Source: Cellulomonas gelida (GTDB taxonomy: Bacteria > Actinomycetota > Actinomycetes > Actinomycetales > Cellulomonadaceae). Taken from it: a DNA stretch of 64,000 nt. Positions 25,323 to 33,754 of the stretch are shown here, piece by piece. The stretch spans positions 1-64,000 of the forward strand of contig NZ_BJLQ01000013.1 in assembly GCF_006538725.1 (NCBI RefSeq), read 5' to 3'. Positions within the stretch are counted from its first letter, which is position 1, and every line of letters begins with the position of its first letter. The notes under the pieces were generated by a model that was given only the letters and a program-made list of their open reading frames with translations, was not told the DNA's origin and searched no databases. The translations under genes and the position numbers were made by a program.

Positions 25323-25907
25323 ATGAGCACGCAGGCCACGCCCCGACCCACCGTGGTGGTGGTGTCGGGCAACCCGCGCGAGGGATCGCGCACGCTGGGC
25401 GCGGCCCGGCAGGTCGCCGCGGCGATCGCGGCACACGTCGACGGGCAGGTCGCCGCACCGATCGACCTGGCCGCGTTCGCCGACGAGATCCTCACCGCCG
25501 ACCACCCCCGGGCCGACGCGGCCCGCACCGCACTGGCCGGTGCCGACGTCGCGGTCGTCGCGACGCCCGTCTACAAGGCCTCCTACACCGGGCTGCTCAA
25601 GGCGTTCCTCGACCTGTACGGGCCCGACGGCCTGGCCGGCGTCGTCGTCGTGCCGCTCGTCGTGTCCGGGACCCCCGCCCACGCGCTGGTCGGGGAGGTG
25701 CACCTACGGCCCGTGCTCGTCGAGCTCGGCGCGGTCGCGCCGACCCGCTCGCTCAGCATCACCGAGGCGGACCTGTCCGACCTGTCCCCCGTGGTCGACG
25801 CGTGGCTCGCGCGCGGGGGCGAGGCGCTACGGCGCTCGCTGGGTGCCGCACGGGACACCCGCCCCTCGGGCGTCGAGGCCCACGAGCTCGCGGCGGCGGC
25901 CCGATGA
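25323..25907 (+). CDS. NADPH-dependent FMN reductase (SsuE/MsuE-like)
   Basis: The 194-residue flavodoxin-fold protein would reduce FMN with NAD(P)H to supply two-component monooxygenases. The FMN-phosphate loop VVSGNPREGSRT is at about residues 13-25. VAVVATPVYKASYTGLLKAFLDLYG is the characteristic second flavin and dimer segment of SsuE. It is first in a SAM-riboswitch operon, with an ATGA overlap to the next gene. With six LLM monooxygenases encoded in the convergent operon, a role in desulfonation is strongly suggested. Confidence 0.88.
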   Translation: MSTQATPRPTVVVVSGNPREGSRTLGAARQVAAAIAAHVDGQVAAPIDLAAFADEILTADHPRADAARTALAGADVAVVATPVYKASYTGLLKAFLDLYGPDGLAGVVVVPLVVSGTPAHALVGEVHLRPVLVELGAVAPTRSLSITEADLSDLSPVVDAWLARGGEALRRSLGAARDTRPSGVEAHELAAAAR

Positions 25908-26503
25908 CCGCCGAGCCCGTCGTCGGGCCGCGCTCGGGGACGTCCGGCACGTCCGGCACGTCCTGCGCCGCGCCGACGCCGCGTCTGTCACCCGAGGAGT
26001 ACAAGGCCGTGTTCCGCGGCCACCCCGCGGGGGTGGTCGTGGTCGCGCTGCGCGACGAGGACGGCCGGCCCGTCGGCTTCACCGCGACGTCGGTGATCTC
26101 GGTGTCCGCGCAGCCGCCGCTGCTCGCGTTCTCGCTCGCGTCGTCGTCGTCCTCCTGGCCCGCCGTCGAGCGGGCCGTCACGCTCACGCTGAGCTTCCTC
26201 GCCGACCACCAGGACGACGTCTCGGCACGGTTCGCGACGAGCGGCATCGACCGGTTCGCGGCAGGCGGCTGGAGCGCTCTGGAGACCGGCGAGCCCGTGA
26301 TCGACGGCGCGCTCGCGTGGGTGCGGGGCCGGGTCGTGCAGCGCACGGCCGTCGGGTCGAGCCACCTCGTCTCGGTCGAGGCGATCTCCTCGAGCGTGCA
26401 CGTCGAACCGGAGAGCGCGCACCGCACGGGACTGGAGGCCGCGTCGCCGCTGGTCTACCACGACCGGACCTACCACCGGATCGGCGGGCACTCCGCGATC
26501 TGA
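25904..26503 (+). CDS. Flavin reductase family protein (PF01613)
   Basis: The 199-residue protein has the split-barrel flavin-reductase fold of HpaC and related enzymes: YKAVFRGHPAGVVVVAL, the FTATSVISVSAQPPLLAFSLA flavin-binding segment, and a C-terminal LVYHDRTYHRIGG. It likely provides reduced FMN to monooxygenases in trans. Its start overlaps the upstream stop by 4 bp (ATGA), so the two reductases are translationally coupled. Its end overlaps the end of the convergent ssuD-like gene by 34 bp. The first ~25 residues are Gly/Ser/Thr-rich (GTSGTSGTS) and disordered. Confidence 0.88.
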   Translation: MTAEPVVGPRSGTSGTSGTSCAAPTPRLSPEEYKAVFRGHPAGVVVVALRDEDGRPVGFTATSVISVSAQPPLLAFSLASSSSSWPAVERAVTLTLSFLADHQDDVSARFATSGIDRFAAGGWSALETGEPVIDGALAWVRGRVVQRTAVGSSHLVSVEAISSSVHVEPESAHRTGLEAASPLVYHDRTYHRIGGHSAI

Positions 26504-27657
26504 CGGGTCACGCCACGCGCCTCGAGGAGGGGGCGGACGCCCTCGGCGAACCAGTACGCCTCCTCGAGGTGCGGGTAGCCGGACAGGACGAGCTCGTCGA
26601 AGCCCGCCGCGTGGTACTCCGCGACCAGGTCCGCGACCTCCTCGTGACTGCCCACGAGCGCGGTTCCCGCGCCGCCTCGCACGAGCCCGATGCCTGCCCA
26701 CAACCCGGGATGGACCTCGAGCGCGCGTGCGTCGCGGCTGTCCGCGAGCGCGCCCGCGCCGTGCAGCGCCACCATGCGCTGCTGGCCCACCGAACCCGAC
26801 GCGGACAGACCCCGCTGAGCCTGCGCGATCGACGCGGGGTCGAGGTCGTCGAGCCAGCGCTGGGCGACGTCCCACGCGCCCGACGAGCGGTCGCGCGTGA
26901 TCACGTGCAGCCGCACGCCGAACCGCACGTCGCGGCCGCGCGCCGCCGCGAGCGCGCGCACCTCGTCGATCTTCGCCCGGGCCTGCGCGGGAGGCTCACC
27001 CCACGTCAGGTAGACGTCCGCGTGCGCCGCCGCCACGGGCAGCGCGGCCGACGACGAGCCCCCGAAGTAGATCTCCGGCCGCGGCTCGGGCGCGACGGGG
27101 ACGGCCCCGCCCGCGACGCGGAAGTGCTCGCCGGAGTAGGAGAACGGCGAGGAGTCCCACACGCCGCGCACCACGTCGAGGAACTCGTGGCAGCGCGCGT
27201 ACCGGTCGTCGTGGCCGAGCCAGTCGCCGAACCGTTGCATCTCGACCTCGTCACCGCCCGTCACGACGTTGAGCAGCAGGCGTCCGCCGGACAGCCGCTG
27301 GAACGTCGCGGCGGTCTGCGCCGCGAGCGTCGGGGAGACCAGCCCGGGCCGGAGCGCGACGAGGAAGCGCAGGCGCTGCGTCACGGCGGCGAGCGCCGCG
27401 GTGACCACCCAGGCGTCCTCGCACCACGTGCCCGTGGGCGTCAGGACCGCGTCGTACCCGAGCGAGTCCGCGGCCTGCGCCACCTGCGTGAGGTACTCCA
27501 GGCTCGGCGCGCGGTAGCCCGCGGCGTGCCCGCGCGAGTCCTTGGCGTGGAAGCCCCCGAGGATGCCCCGCGCGTCGCCCGAGGTCGGCAGGAACCAGTG
27601 CACCCCTGACAGCGGCGGCCGGCTCGCGGACGCGGGCGACGCGGGAGCGTCCGTCAC
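26470..27657 (-). CDS. ssuD: Alkanesulfonate monooxygenase-like LLM enzyme (SsuD type)
   Basis: This FMNH2-dependent enzyme would cleave alkanesulfonates to aldehyde and sulfite. The 395-residue protein has SsuD-like features: an N-terminal [10 protein letters not shown] strand, [40 protein letters not shown] (active-site region with a Cys in the SsuD position), [18 protein letters not shown], and [17 protein letters not shown]. The GTG start at 27657 overlaps the upstream stop by 4 bp. It is the last gene of the leftward sulfur operon, and substrate chain length is unknown. Confidence 0.85.
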   Translation of the reverse strand: [395 protein letters not shown]

Positions 27658-28751
27658 TTCGCGGTGAAGCCGGCCGCGCGGCGCTCGTCGGACTCGGACC
27701 ACAGGGTCGTGGTGACCTCGGCCCTGACCGCGGGGACGACCTCCTCGGCGAACCGACGCAGCACGTCGGCCTGGTGGTCGGGCGGGAGCAGGTGGTTGAC
27801 CGAGACCGACTGCAGGTCGTGCTGGTACGTCCGGTGGTAGTCGAGGATCTTCTCGACCACCCGCTCGGGCGATCCGACCAGCGCCGGGCCGCGCTCCACG
27901 GCCTCCTCGACCGTCGTGAAGCTCGACCCGACGCCCACGTGCTGCGGGCCGTAGCCGCGCCTGCGCTGCGCCGCGAGCTGGCCCTCGAAGATCGGCCGGA
28001 ACTGCTCGACCGCCTGCTCGGTGGTGTCCGCGAGGTACAGGCCGCCCGAGCCGGAGCCGACGAACGCGTACGCCGGGTCGTGGCCGTGCGCCTCGTACTG
28101 CTCGCGGTACCGGTCGATCAGCGCGCGATAGCGCTCGCGCGGCTGCAACGCGTTCGCCGAGACGATCGGGTCGCCGTGGCGCGCCGCGAGGTCGACCGCG
28201 AACTGCGAGGTCGCCGACCCGTGCCAGATCCGGAACGGGCCGGAGAACGGCCGCGGCAGGGTCGTCGCGTCCTCCAGGCGGTGCCGGTGCACACCCTGCC
28301 AGGTCACGTCCTCCTCGCTGAGCAGCAGGCGCAGGAGCTCGTAGTTCTCCTGCAGGTACTCGTACTGCTTTCCCAGGTCGAGGCCGAGCAGCGGGTACTG
28401 CAGCACCTCGTTGCCCTTGCCGATGACGATCTCGAGCCGCCCGCGACTGAGCTGGTCGACGGTCGCGAGGTCCTCGGCGACGCGGATCGGGTCGAGCAGC
28501 GACAGGACCGTGACGCCCGTCGACAGCAGGATCCGCTCGGTGCGCGCCGCGATCGCACCGAGGATCACCGTGGGGGCCGACGAGAGCACCTCGCCGGCGT
28601 GCCGCTCCCCCACGGCGAACGAGTCGAACCCGAGCTCCTCGGCGAGCACCGCGGTCTCGACGACGCGGTTGAGCCGGTCGGACGGCGGGATCGCCTCACC
28701 CGTGACGGGGTGCGGCGGGTTGAAGACGATGTCGAGGACCTGGAAACGCAC
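27654..28751 (-). CDS. LLM class flavin-dependent oxidoreductase
   Basis: The 365-residue luciferase-like protein has N-terminal VLDIVFNPPHPVTG, LGFDSFAVGERHAGEVLSSAP (a bacterial-luciferase-like His region), RILLSTGVTVLSLLDPIRVAEDLATVDQLSGGR-type strands (here LSRGRLEIVIGKGN), and SVNHLLPPDHQADVL. It belongs to the alkanal monooxygenase-like branch of LLM enzymes, not to SsuD. It is translationally coupled to the downstream ssuD by a 4-bp overlap. An organosulfur substrate is inferred from context only. Confidence 0.82.
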   Translation of the reverse strand: MRFQVLDIVFNPPHPVTGEAIPPSDRLNRVVETAVLAEELGFDSFAVGERHAGEVLSSAPTVILGAIAARTERILLSTGVTVLSLLDPIRVAEDLATVDQLSRGRLEIVIGKGNEVLQYPLLGLDLGKQYEYLQENYELLRLLLSEEDVTWQGVHRHRLEDATTLPRPFSGPFRIWHGSATSQFAVDLAARHGDPIVSANALQPRERYRALIDRYREQYEAHGHDPAYAFVGSGSGGLYLADTTEQAVEQFRPIFEGQLAAQRRRGYGPQHVGVGSSFTTVEEAVERGPALVGSPERVVEKILDYHRTYQHDLQSVSVNHLLPPDHQADVLRRFAEEVVPAVRAEVTTTLWSESDERRAAGFTAK

Positions 28752-28787
28752 GGATGCTCCTGCGGGTGGGTGTGGGGGCCGGTGGGG

Positions 28788-29936
28788 TCAGGCGGCGGGC
28801 TCGTCGGCCACGGCGGGCTCGTCGGCCCGTGCGGCCGCGGCGGCGCGCGCGTCCCGCTCGGCGACGCCCTCGCGGACCAGCGGGATGACGTAGCGGCCGA
28901 AGTCGATCGCGTCGTCGAGCAGGTCGTAGCCGCGCGCGGAGATCACGCGCACGCCGAGGTCGTAGTAGGCGAGCAGCGCCTGGGCGACGTCCTCGGGCGT
29001 CCCGACGAGCGCGTTCGAGTTCCCCGCGCCGCCCGTGGCCTTGGCGGTCGCCGTCCACAGCACGTCGTCGTACCGCTCGCCTGCCGCGGCGATCGCGAGC
29101 AGGCGCTGAGACCCGGCGTTCTCGGGCGAGGTGATCGGGTGCCGGCGGCTCAGCGTCCCGCCCGCGGCGGCCTTGCGCGCCTCGATGCGGTCGAGGACCC
29201 GGTGGGCCTTCTCCCAGGCCAGCTCGGTGGTGGGTGCGACGATCGGCCGGAAGGCGGCGTGGATGCGCGGCGGCGGCGTGCGGCCGGCCGCGGCGGCCTC
29301 GGCGTGCACGCGCTCGATCTGCTCGCGCGTGCGGTCCAGCGGCTCCCCCCACACCGCGTAGATGTCCGCCTCCGCGGCGCCCACGCGGTACGCCGCGTCC
29401 GACGAGCCGCCGAAGGAGATCGTCGGCGTGCGCCCCTCGAACGGCTTGGTGTCCAGCACGAAGTCGTCGAAGTCGTAGAACGGGCCGTGGTGGTCGAACG
29501 GCTCGTCGCTGGCCCACGCCTGCTTGACGACCTGGATGTACTCCTGCGTGCGCGCGTAGCGCTCGTCCTTGGTCAGCGTGTCGCCCTCGCGCCGCTGCTC
29601 GTGGTCGTTGCCGCCCGTGATGAAGTGCACCGACAGCCGACCGCCCGAGAGCTGGTCGAGCGTCGCGAACGTCTTGGCCGCGTACGTCGGGTAGGACACG
29701 TTCGGCCGGTGCGCGAGCAGCAGCTCGATGTCCGGCACGCGTGCGGCGACGTGGGCGGCGAGCGCTGCGGGCTCGGGTCCCGACGAGCCGTACGCGAACA
29801 GCACGCGCGTCCAGCCGTTGTCGGCGTGCGCGCGCACGAGGCGTTCCAGGTAGCCGAGGTCGAACGGTCGCGTGCTGCGCGCGCTCGTCTCCGACTGGTC
29901 GTTGGTCGTGGCGATGCCGAGGAACTCGACGGGCAT
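28788..29936 (-). CDS. SsuD/SfnG-like LLM monooxygenase
   Basis: The 382-residue protein starts MPVEFLGIATTNDQSET and keeps the SsuD-like block LLAHRPNVSYPTYAAKTFATLDQLSGGRL followed by HFITGGNDHEQRREGD and PTISFGGSSDAAYRVGA. These residues form the FMN and sulfonate pocket in SsuD. Length and motifs fit an alkanesulfonate or dimethylsulfone monooxygenase. The strong RBS AGGAGACC precedes the ATG at 29936. It is one of six LLM enzymes in the operon, so it probably handles a different sulfur source. Confidence 0.84.
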   Translation of the reverse strand: MPVEFLGIATTNDQSETSARSTRPFDLGYLERLVRAHADNGWTRVLFAYGSSGPEPAALAAHVAARVPDIELLLAHRPNVSYPTYAAKTFATLDQLSGGRLSVHFITGGNDHEQRREGDTLTKDERYARTQEYIQVVKQAWASDEPFDHHGPFYDFDDFVLDTKPFEGRTPTISFGGSSDAAYRVGAAEADIYAVWGEPLDRTREQIERVHAEAAAAGRTPPPRIHAAFRPIVAPTTELAWEKAHRVLDRIEARKAAAGGTLSRRHPITSPENAGSQRLLAIAAAGERYDDVLWTATAKATGGAGNSNALVGTPEDVAQALLAYYDLGVRVISARGYDLLDDAIDFGRYVIPLVREGVAERDARAAAAARADEPAVADEPAA

Positions 29937-29955
29937 GGTGGGTCTCCTTGTGTGG

Positions 29956-31215
29956 TCAGCGCGCCGCGAGCTCGAGCCCGGTCGACGCGGTCGGGGTGGC
30001 AGAGGTCGGGGTGGCAGAGGTCGGGGTGGTGACGTCCGCGGTGGCGGTGGTCGCGGCGAACCAGTGCTGCGCGAGGAGCTCGAACGAGCGCCGCGCATCG
30101 GCCGGGTCGTGCGCCTCGGTGGTGACGAGCAGCTCGTCCGCGCCCGTGACGCGCTGGAGCGTCTCGAGCCGTGCGACGACCGTCTCCGGGTCGCCGACGA
30201 TGCGGGTGTCCACGCGGTCGGCGACGAGGTCACGCTCGGCCTGCGGCCGGTCCTCCCACGACGCCACGCCCGACGGTTGCGGGTAGGCGATCGCGCCGTC
30301 GCTGCCCGTGCGGATGGACAGCACCCAGTCGGCGAACGGCCGCGCGAGGTCCCGCGCGCGCTGGACCGTGTCGGCGACGAGCACGTCAGCGGACACGATC
30401 ACGTAAGGCTCGGCGAGGACACCCGGGCGGAACGCCGCGCGGTAGGCGGCGATCGTGTCGAGCGTCGTGGCCGGGCTCACGTGGAAGTTGGCCGCGACCG
30501 GCAGCCCGAGCTCGCCCGCGACCCGGGCGCTCTCCCCCGCGCTCGACGCGAGCACCCACGGCTCCCACGACGCGCCCTCGACGGGCGGGCTCGGGTAGAG
30601 GTGCCCGTCGGCGTCGCGGTACGTGCCGGCCCGTAGCCCGAGCACGAGCTCGAGCTCGTCGCGGAACGACGACGGCGTACGCGAGGCCCCCACGACGCGC
30701 TTGTGCGCCAGCAGCCGCTCGCGCAGCGCGGAGTCCGTGAAGTCCACGGGCGGCGCCCCGGGCACGTAGAGACCGTCGACGACGCGCGGGCCCGTGCTCG
30801 GCCGCGGCGTGGACGCGCGCGCCTGCACGGGGGCGTCGTCGGCGGCGGCCGGCGGTGGGGTGAACGCGCGGCCCAGGCCGAGGTCCACGCGGTCCGGGTG
30901 CAGCGCCGCGATGGTGCCGAACTGCTCGGCGGCGATCAGCGGGCTCGTCGTGCTGAGCAGCACGGCACCGCTGCCGACGCGGATCCGCTCGGTGCGCGCG
31001 GCGACCGCCGCGGCGAGCACGGCGGGCGATGCCGATGCGACACCCGCGGCCAGGTGGTGCTCGGCGAACCACACGCGCGCGTAACCCAGCCGGTCGAGCT
31101 CGACCGCGAGGTCCACGGTGCGGCGCACCGCGTCCGCGCCCGAGCCGCCCTCGGGCACGATCGCGAGCTCGAGCACGGACAGGGGCACGCGCGGGGCGGC
31201 GGGGCGGTCGGTCAT
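29956..31215 (-). CDS. MsnO8-like LLM class oxidoreductase
   Basis: The 419-residue protein carries the bacterial-luciferase-like MsnO8 pattern: PLSVLELAIVPEG at the start, ARVWFAEHHLAAGVASASP, RIRVGSGAVLLSTTSPLIAAEQFGTIAALHPDRVDLGLGRA, and PWVLASSAGESARVAGELGLPVAANFHVSPA. A low-complexity insert (about 120-145) and a C-terminal Thr/Ala/Pro repeat (TPTSATPTSATPT) are unusual. GGAGCC precedes the ATG. It lies within the sulfur operon with 19-bp and 64-bp spacing to its neighbours. Confidence 0.82.
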   Translation of the reverse strand: MTDRPAAPRVPLSVLELAIVPEGGSGADAVRRTVDLAVELDRLGYARVWFAEHHLAAGVASASPAVLAAAVAARTERIRVGSGAVLLSTTSPLIAAEQFGTIAALHPDRVDLGLGRAFTPPPAAADDAPVQARASTPRPSTGPRVVDGLYVPGAPPVDFTDSALRERLLAHKRVVGASRTPSSFRDELELVLGLRAGTYRDADGHLYPSPPVEGASWEPWVLASSAGESARVAGELGLPVAANFHVSPATTLDTIAAYRAAFRPGVLAEPYVIVSADVLVADTVQRARDLARPFADWVLSIRTGSDGAIAYPQPSGVASWEDRPQAERDLVADRVDTRIVGDPETVVARLETLQRVTGADELLVTTEAHDPADARRSFELLAQHWFAATTATADVTTPTSATPTSATPTASTGLELAAR

Positions 31216-31279
31216 CGAGGTGGCTCCTTGCGGTACGGGTGACGGTCGAGGGACTGGCGGTGAGCGGACGGGCGGCGGG

Positions 31280-32539
31280 TCAGGGGGCGACGAGCGAGCG
31301 CGCGGCGGCGAAGCGCGCGAGCGCGAACCGCGCGAGGTCCGGCCGCACGGTCGGGGTGGCGGTCGGGGTGGCGTGCGGGCGGTCCCGCGCGAGGTCGGCG
31401 AGGTCGGCCAGGACGCGGCCGACGGCCGGCGCGAACTTGAAGCCGTGGCCCGAGAAGCCGGCGGCGACGACGACAGGCCCGCGCCGGTCGAGCACGAAGT
31501 CGTGGTCGGGCGTCGTCGTGTACGTGCAGCTCACGGGCTCGTAGGCGTCGGGGTCGAGGCCCGGCAGCCAGGTGCGCACGTAGCGGCGCAGCGCGGCGAG
31601 CTGCTCGGGCTCGGGGGTCCGGTCACGGCGGTCCGGGTCGACCCGCGGCCCGACCGCGTGGAACCCGACCTTGACGCCCTCACCGGGCGCAGCGAGCCCG
31701 TAGACGCCGCTCGGGAAGCCTGCGTCCGGCCCCGGGTCGTGCGTGAAGCTCGGCCAGGGGGCGGTGCCGGCGAGCACCGCCGGGTCGCGCGGGGCGAAGT
31801 GCGCGGGCTGCTCCTGCGTCACGACGAGCGGGAGGAACTGGTCCGCTGCGGCGCGCCCCGCCCGACCAGACGGGCCGCTCGGGTCACGCGCGTCGTCCAG
31901 CACCTCCGCCAGCACGCCGGCGCTCCACGCACCCACCGCGACGACCACGCTGCGCGCGAGGATCTCGCCGCGCTGCGTCACGACGCGGACGCGGTCGCCC
32001 GCGAGCTCGAGGTGACGCACCGCGGTCTCGTGCCGGACGTCGCCGCCGTGCGCGGCGGCCCGCCTCTGCAACGCGCTCACGGCACGGTCGGCGTGCAGCC
32101 GGCCCGCGGTCGCGGTCTCGTGCAGCACCCGGCCCTCGAACCGGATCCCGGGCCACCGACGGGCGGCCTCGGCCGGGTCGAGCCACTCGAACGGGACGCC
32201 GCGCGCGGCGAACGCCCGCGCGATCTGCTCGGTGCGCCGCGCGGTGGGCAGATCGGGCCGCGCGTGGCTCACGCCGCCCGTGACCTCGAGCAGCGCCTCG
32301 TCGGACTCGGCCTCGAGCAGCCGCCAGAGTGTGAGCGCCTCCTGGGCGAGGTCGAGGTAGACGGGCTCGGGGTACGACGTGCGGTAGATGCGCGACGAGC
32401 CGTGCGACGCGCCGTGGTCGTGGCCCGGCCCGAACCGCTCGAGCAGCACGACCTCGCGGCCGCGGCGGGCGAGCTGCCAGGCCGCGGCCGAGCCCATCAC
32501 GCCGCCGCCGACGACGAGGTGGTCCACGTGCTCGGTCAT
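31280..32539 (-). CDS. FAD-dependent amine oxidase, SolA/monomeric sarcosine oxidase-like
   Basis: The 419-residue DAO-fold protein has the N-terminal FAD motif VVGGGVMGSAAAWQLARRG (about 8-26) and HGSSRIYRTSYPEP, typical of N-methyltryptophan oxidase and MSOX. A Cys in SCTYTTTPDHDFVLD sits where MSOX links FAD covalently, and AGFSGHGFKFAPAVG closes the FAD site. The expected reaction is oxidation of a secondary amine or amino acid to imine plus H2O2. In a sulfur-regulated operon it may process a nitrogenous sulfur compound, which is untested inference. The ATG at 32539 has GAAGGGA upstream. Confidence 0.83.
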   Translation of the reverse strand: MTEHVDHLVVGGGVMGSAAAWQLARRGREVVLLERFGPGHDHGASHGSSRIYRTSYPEPVYLDLAQEALTLWRLLEAESDEALLEVTGGVSHARPDLPTARRTEQIARAFAARGVPFEWLDPAEAARRWPGIRFEGRVLHETATAGRLHADRAVSALQRRAAAHGGDVRHETAVRHLELAGDRVRVVTQRGEILARSVVVAVGAWSAGVLAEVLDDARDPSGPSGRAGRAAADQFLPLVVTQEQPAHFAPRDPAVLAGTAPWPSFTHDPGPDAGFPSGVYGLAAPGEGVKVGFHAVGPRVDPDRRDRTPEPEQLAALRRYVRTWLPGLDPDAYEPVSCTYTTTPDHDFVLDRRGPVVVAAGFSGHGFKFAPAVGRVLADLADLARDRPHATPTATPTVRPDLARFALARFAAARSLVAP

Positions 32540-32571
32540 CGAGGTCCCTTCCTGTGGTGGTCGTGCGGGGC

Positions 32572-32610
32572 GGGTGCCCGCGCGCCGGGAGAGTCGGCGC
32601 GCGGGCACCC
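32572..32610 (-). terminator. Strong intercistronic hairpin after the SBP gene
   Basis: A perfect 15-bp GC-rich stem (GGGTGCCCGCGCGCC at 32572-32586 with 32596-32610) and a 9-nt loop lie between the substrate-binding protein gene and the oxidase gene. There is no T tract. In ABC operons such hairpins often stabilise the binding-protein mRNA or act as partial terminators. Confidence 0.6.
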
Positions 32611-32621
32611 GTGGCGTCCGG

Positions 32622-33653
32622 TCAGGACGTCTTGGGCAGCCCCGGCGGGTTGGACTCGGACTTCTCGATGGCCTCGGACTCCAGGCCCCAGCGCTGCAGC
32701 ACCTGCAGGTAGGTGCCGTCGTCGATCGCGTGGTTGATGGCCGCGGTCACCGCGTCGACCGCGCCGGCGCCCTTCTTCGTCGCGACCGCGATCTGCGCGG
32801 TGTCCGGCCAGCCGCCGTTGAGCGTGCCGACGACCGTGAAGTCGTCGGGCGAGATCGCCGCCTGGTAGGCGAGCGACGCGTTCGGGCCGACGTACGTCTC
32901 GATGCGCCCCGACTGCAGCGCGAGCAGCACGTCGGTGAACTGCTCGTAGTACTCCGGGCCCTTGATGGGCTCGAGGCCGTCCGCCTGGTTGAGGCGGTCC
33001 CACTCGAGCACGATCTTCTCCTGGTTGGTGCCGGAGCCGACCGCGACGACCTTGCCCGCGATGTCCTCGCGCGTGGTGATGGACGTGAGGTCCGAGCCGG
33101 TCTTGACGAGCCAGCCGAGCTCGTCGTTGCGGTAGCTCGAGAAGTCGATCGTCTCCTTGCGCTCCTCGGTCACCGTGACGTTGGAGATCACCGCGTCGAC
33201 GTCGCCCGACTGCAGCGCGAGGGGCCAGTCGGCCCACGCCTTGACCTCGATCCGGACGTCCTTGCCGAGCGCGTCGGCGACGAGCTGGGCGATGTCCGTC
33301 TCGTTGCCGATGGGCGTCTCGTCATCGTCCGCCAGGAAGCCGAGCGGCGGCGCGGCCCCGGCGCTGATCGCGACGACGATCTCGTCCTTGTTCTTCCACG
33401 CGTCCGGCAGCAGCGCGACCGCCTCGGCGGACTCGGTGGTGCGGATGCGGTCCTGGTCCGGGCTCGTGCTCACGGTCAGGCCGGCCGCGGCGGGCGCGGC
33501 CGTCACGGCACCTCCCGCCTTCTGGGTCTCCTGCGGCTTCTCGGTGCTCACCGACGCGCAGGCGGTCAGCGCGAGCAGGGAGGCGGTGGCGAGCGCGGCG
33601 AGCGCCCTCGTGGGCACGGCACGGGCGCGGGTGCGCCGGGTCGTCGTCGTCAC
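32622..33653 (-). CDS. ABC transporter substrate-binding lipoprotein (SBP_bac_3, amino-acid type)
   Basis: The 343-residue lipoprotein has lipobox LTAC (Cys32) and a linker. A periplasmic-binding domain of the polar amino acid/cystine class follows: APPLGFLADDDETPIGNETDIAQLVADALGKDVRIE, DAVISNVTVTEERKETIDFSS, VAVGSGTNQEKI. The ligand is likely a sulfur amino acid or an amino-acid-like sulfonate, judged from the regulon. GTG at 33653 is preceded by AAAGG at 8-nt spacing. It pairs with the permease and ATPase just upstream. Confidence 0.88.
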   Translation of the reverse strand: MTTTTRRTRARAVPTRALAALATASLLALTACASVSTEKPQETQKAGGAVTAAPAAAGLTVSTSPDQDRIRTTESAEAVALLPDAWKNKDEIVVAISAGAAPPLGFLADDDETPIGNETDIAQLVADALGKDVRIEVKAWADWPLALQSGDVDAVISNVTVTEERKETIDFSSYRNDELGWLVKTGSDLTSITTREDIAGKVVAVGSGTNQEKIVLEWDRLNQADGLEPIKGPEYYEQFTDVLLALQSGRIETYVGPNASLAYQAAISPDDFTVVGTLNGGWPDTAQIAVATKKGAGAVDAVTAAINHAIDDGTYLQVLQRWGLESEAIEKSESNPPGLPKTS

Positions 33654-33754
33654 GGGAGGTGCCTTTCGGTCAGGTGCGGCGTGGGCCGCATCGGGGAGGC
33701 CGGGTGGCCAGGGCTCGGGGGACGGCTGCAGGGGCCGGCGCGGGCTCGCGCCGG

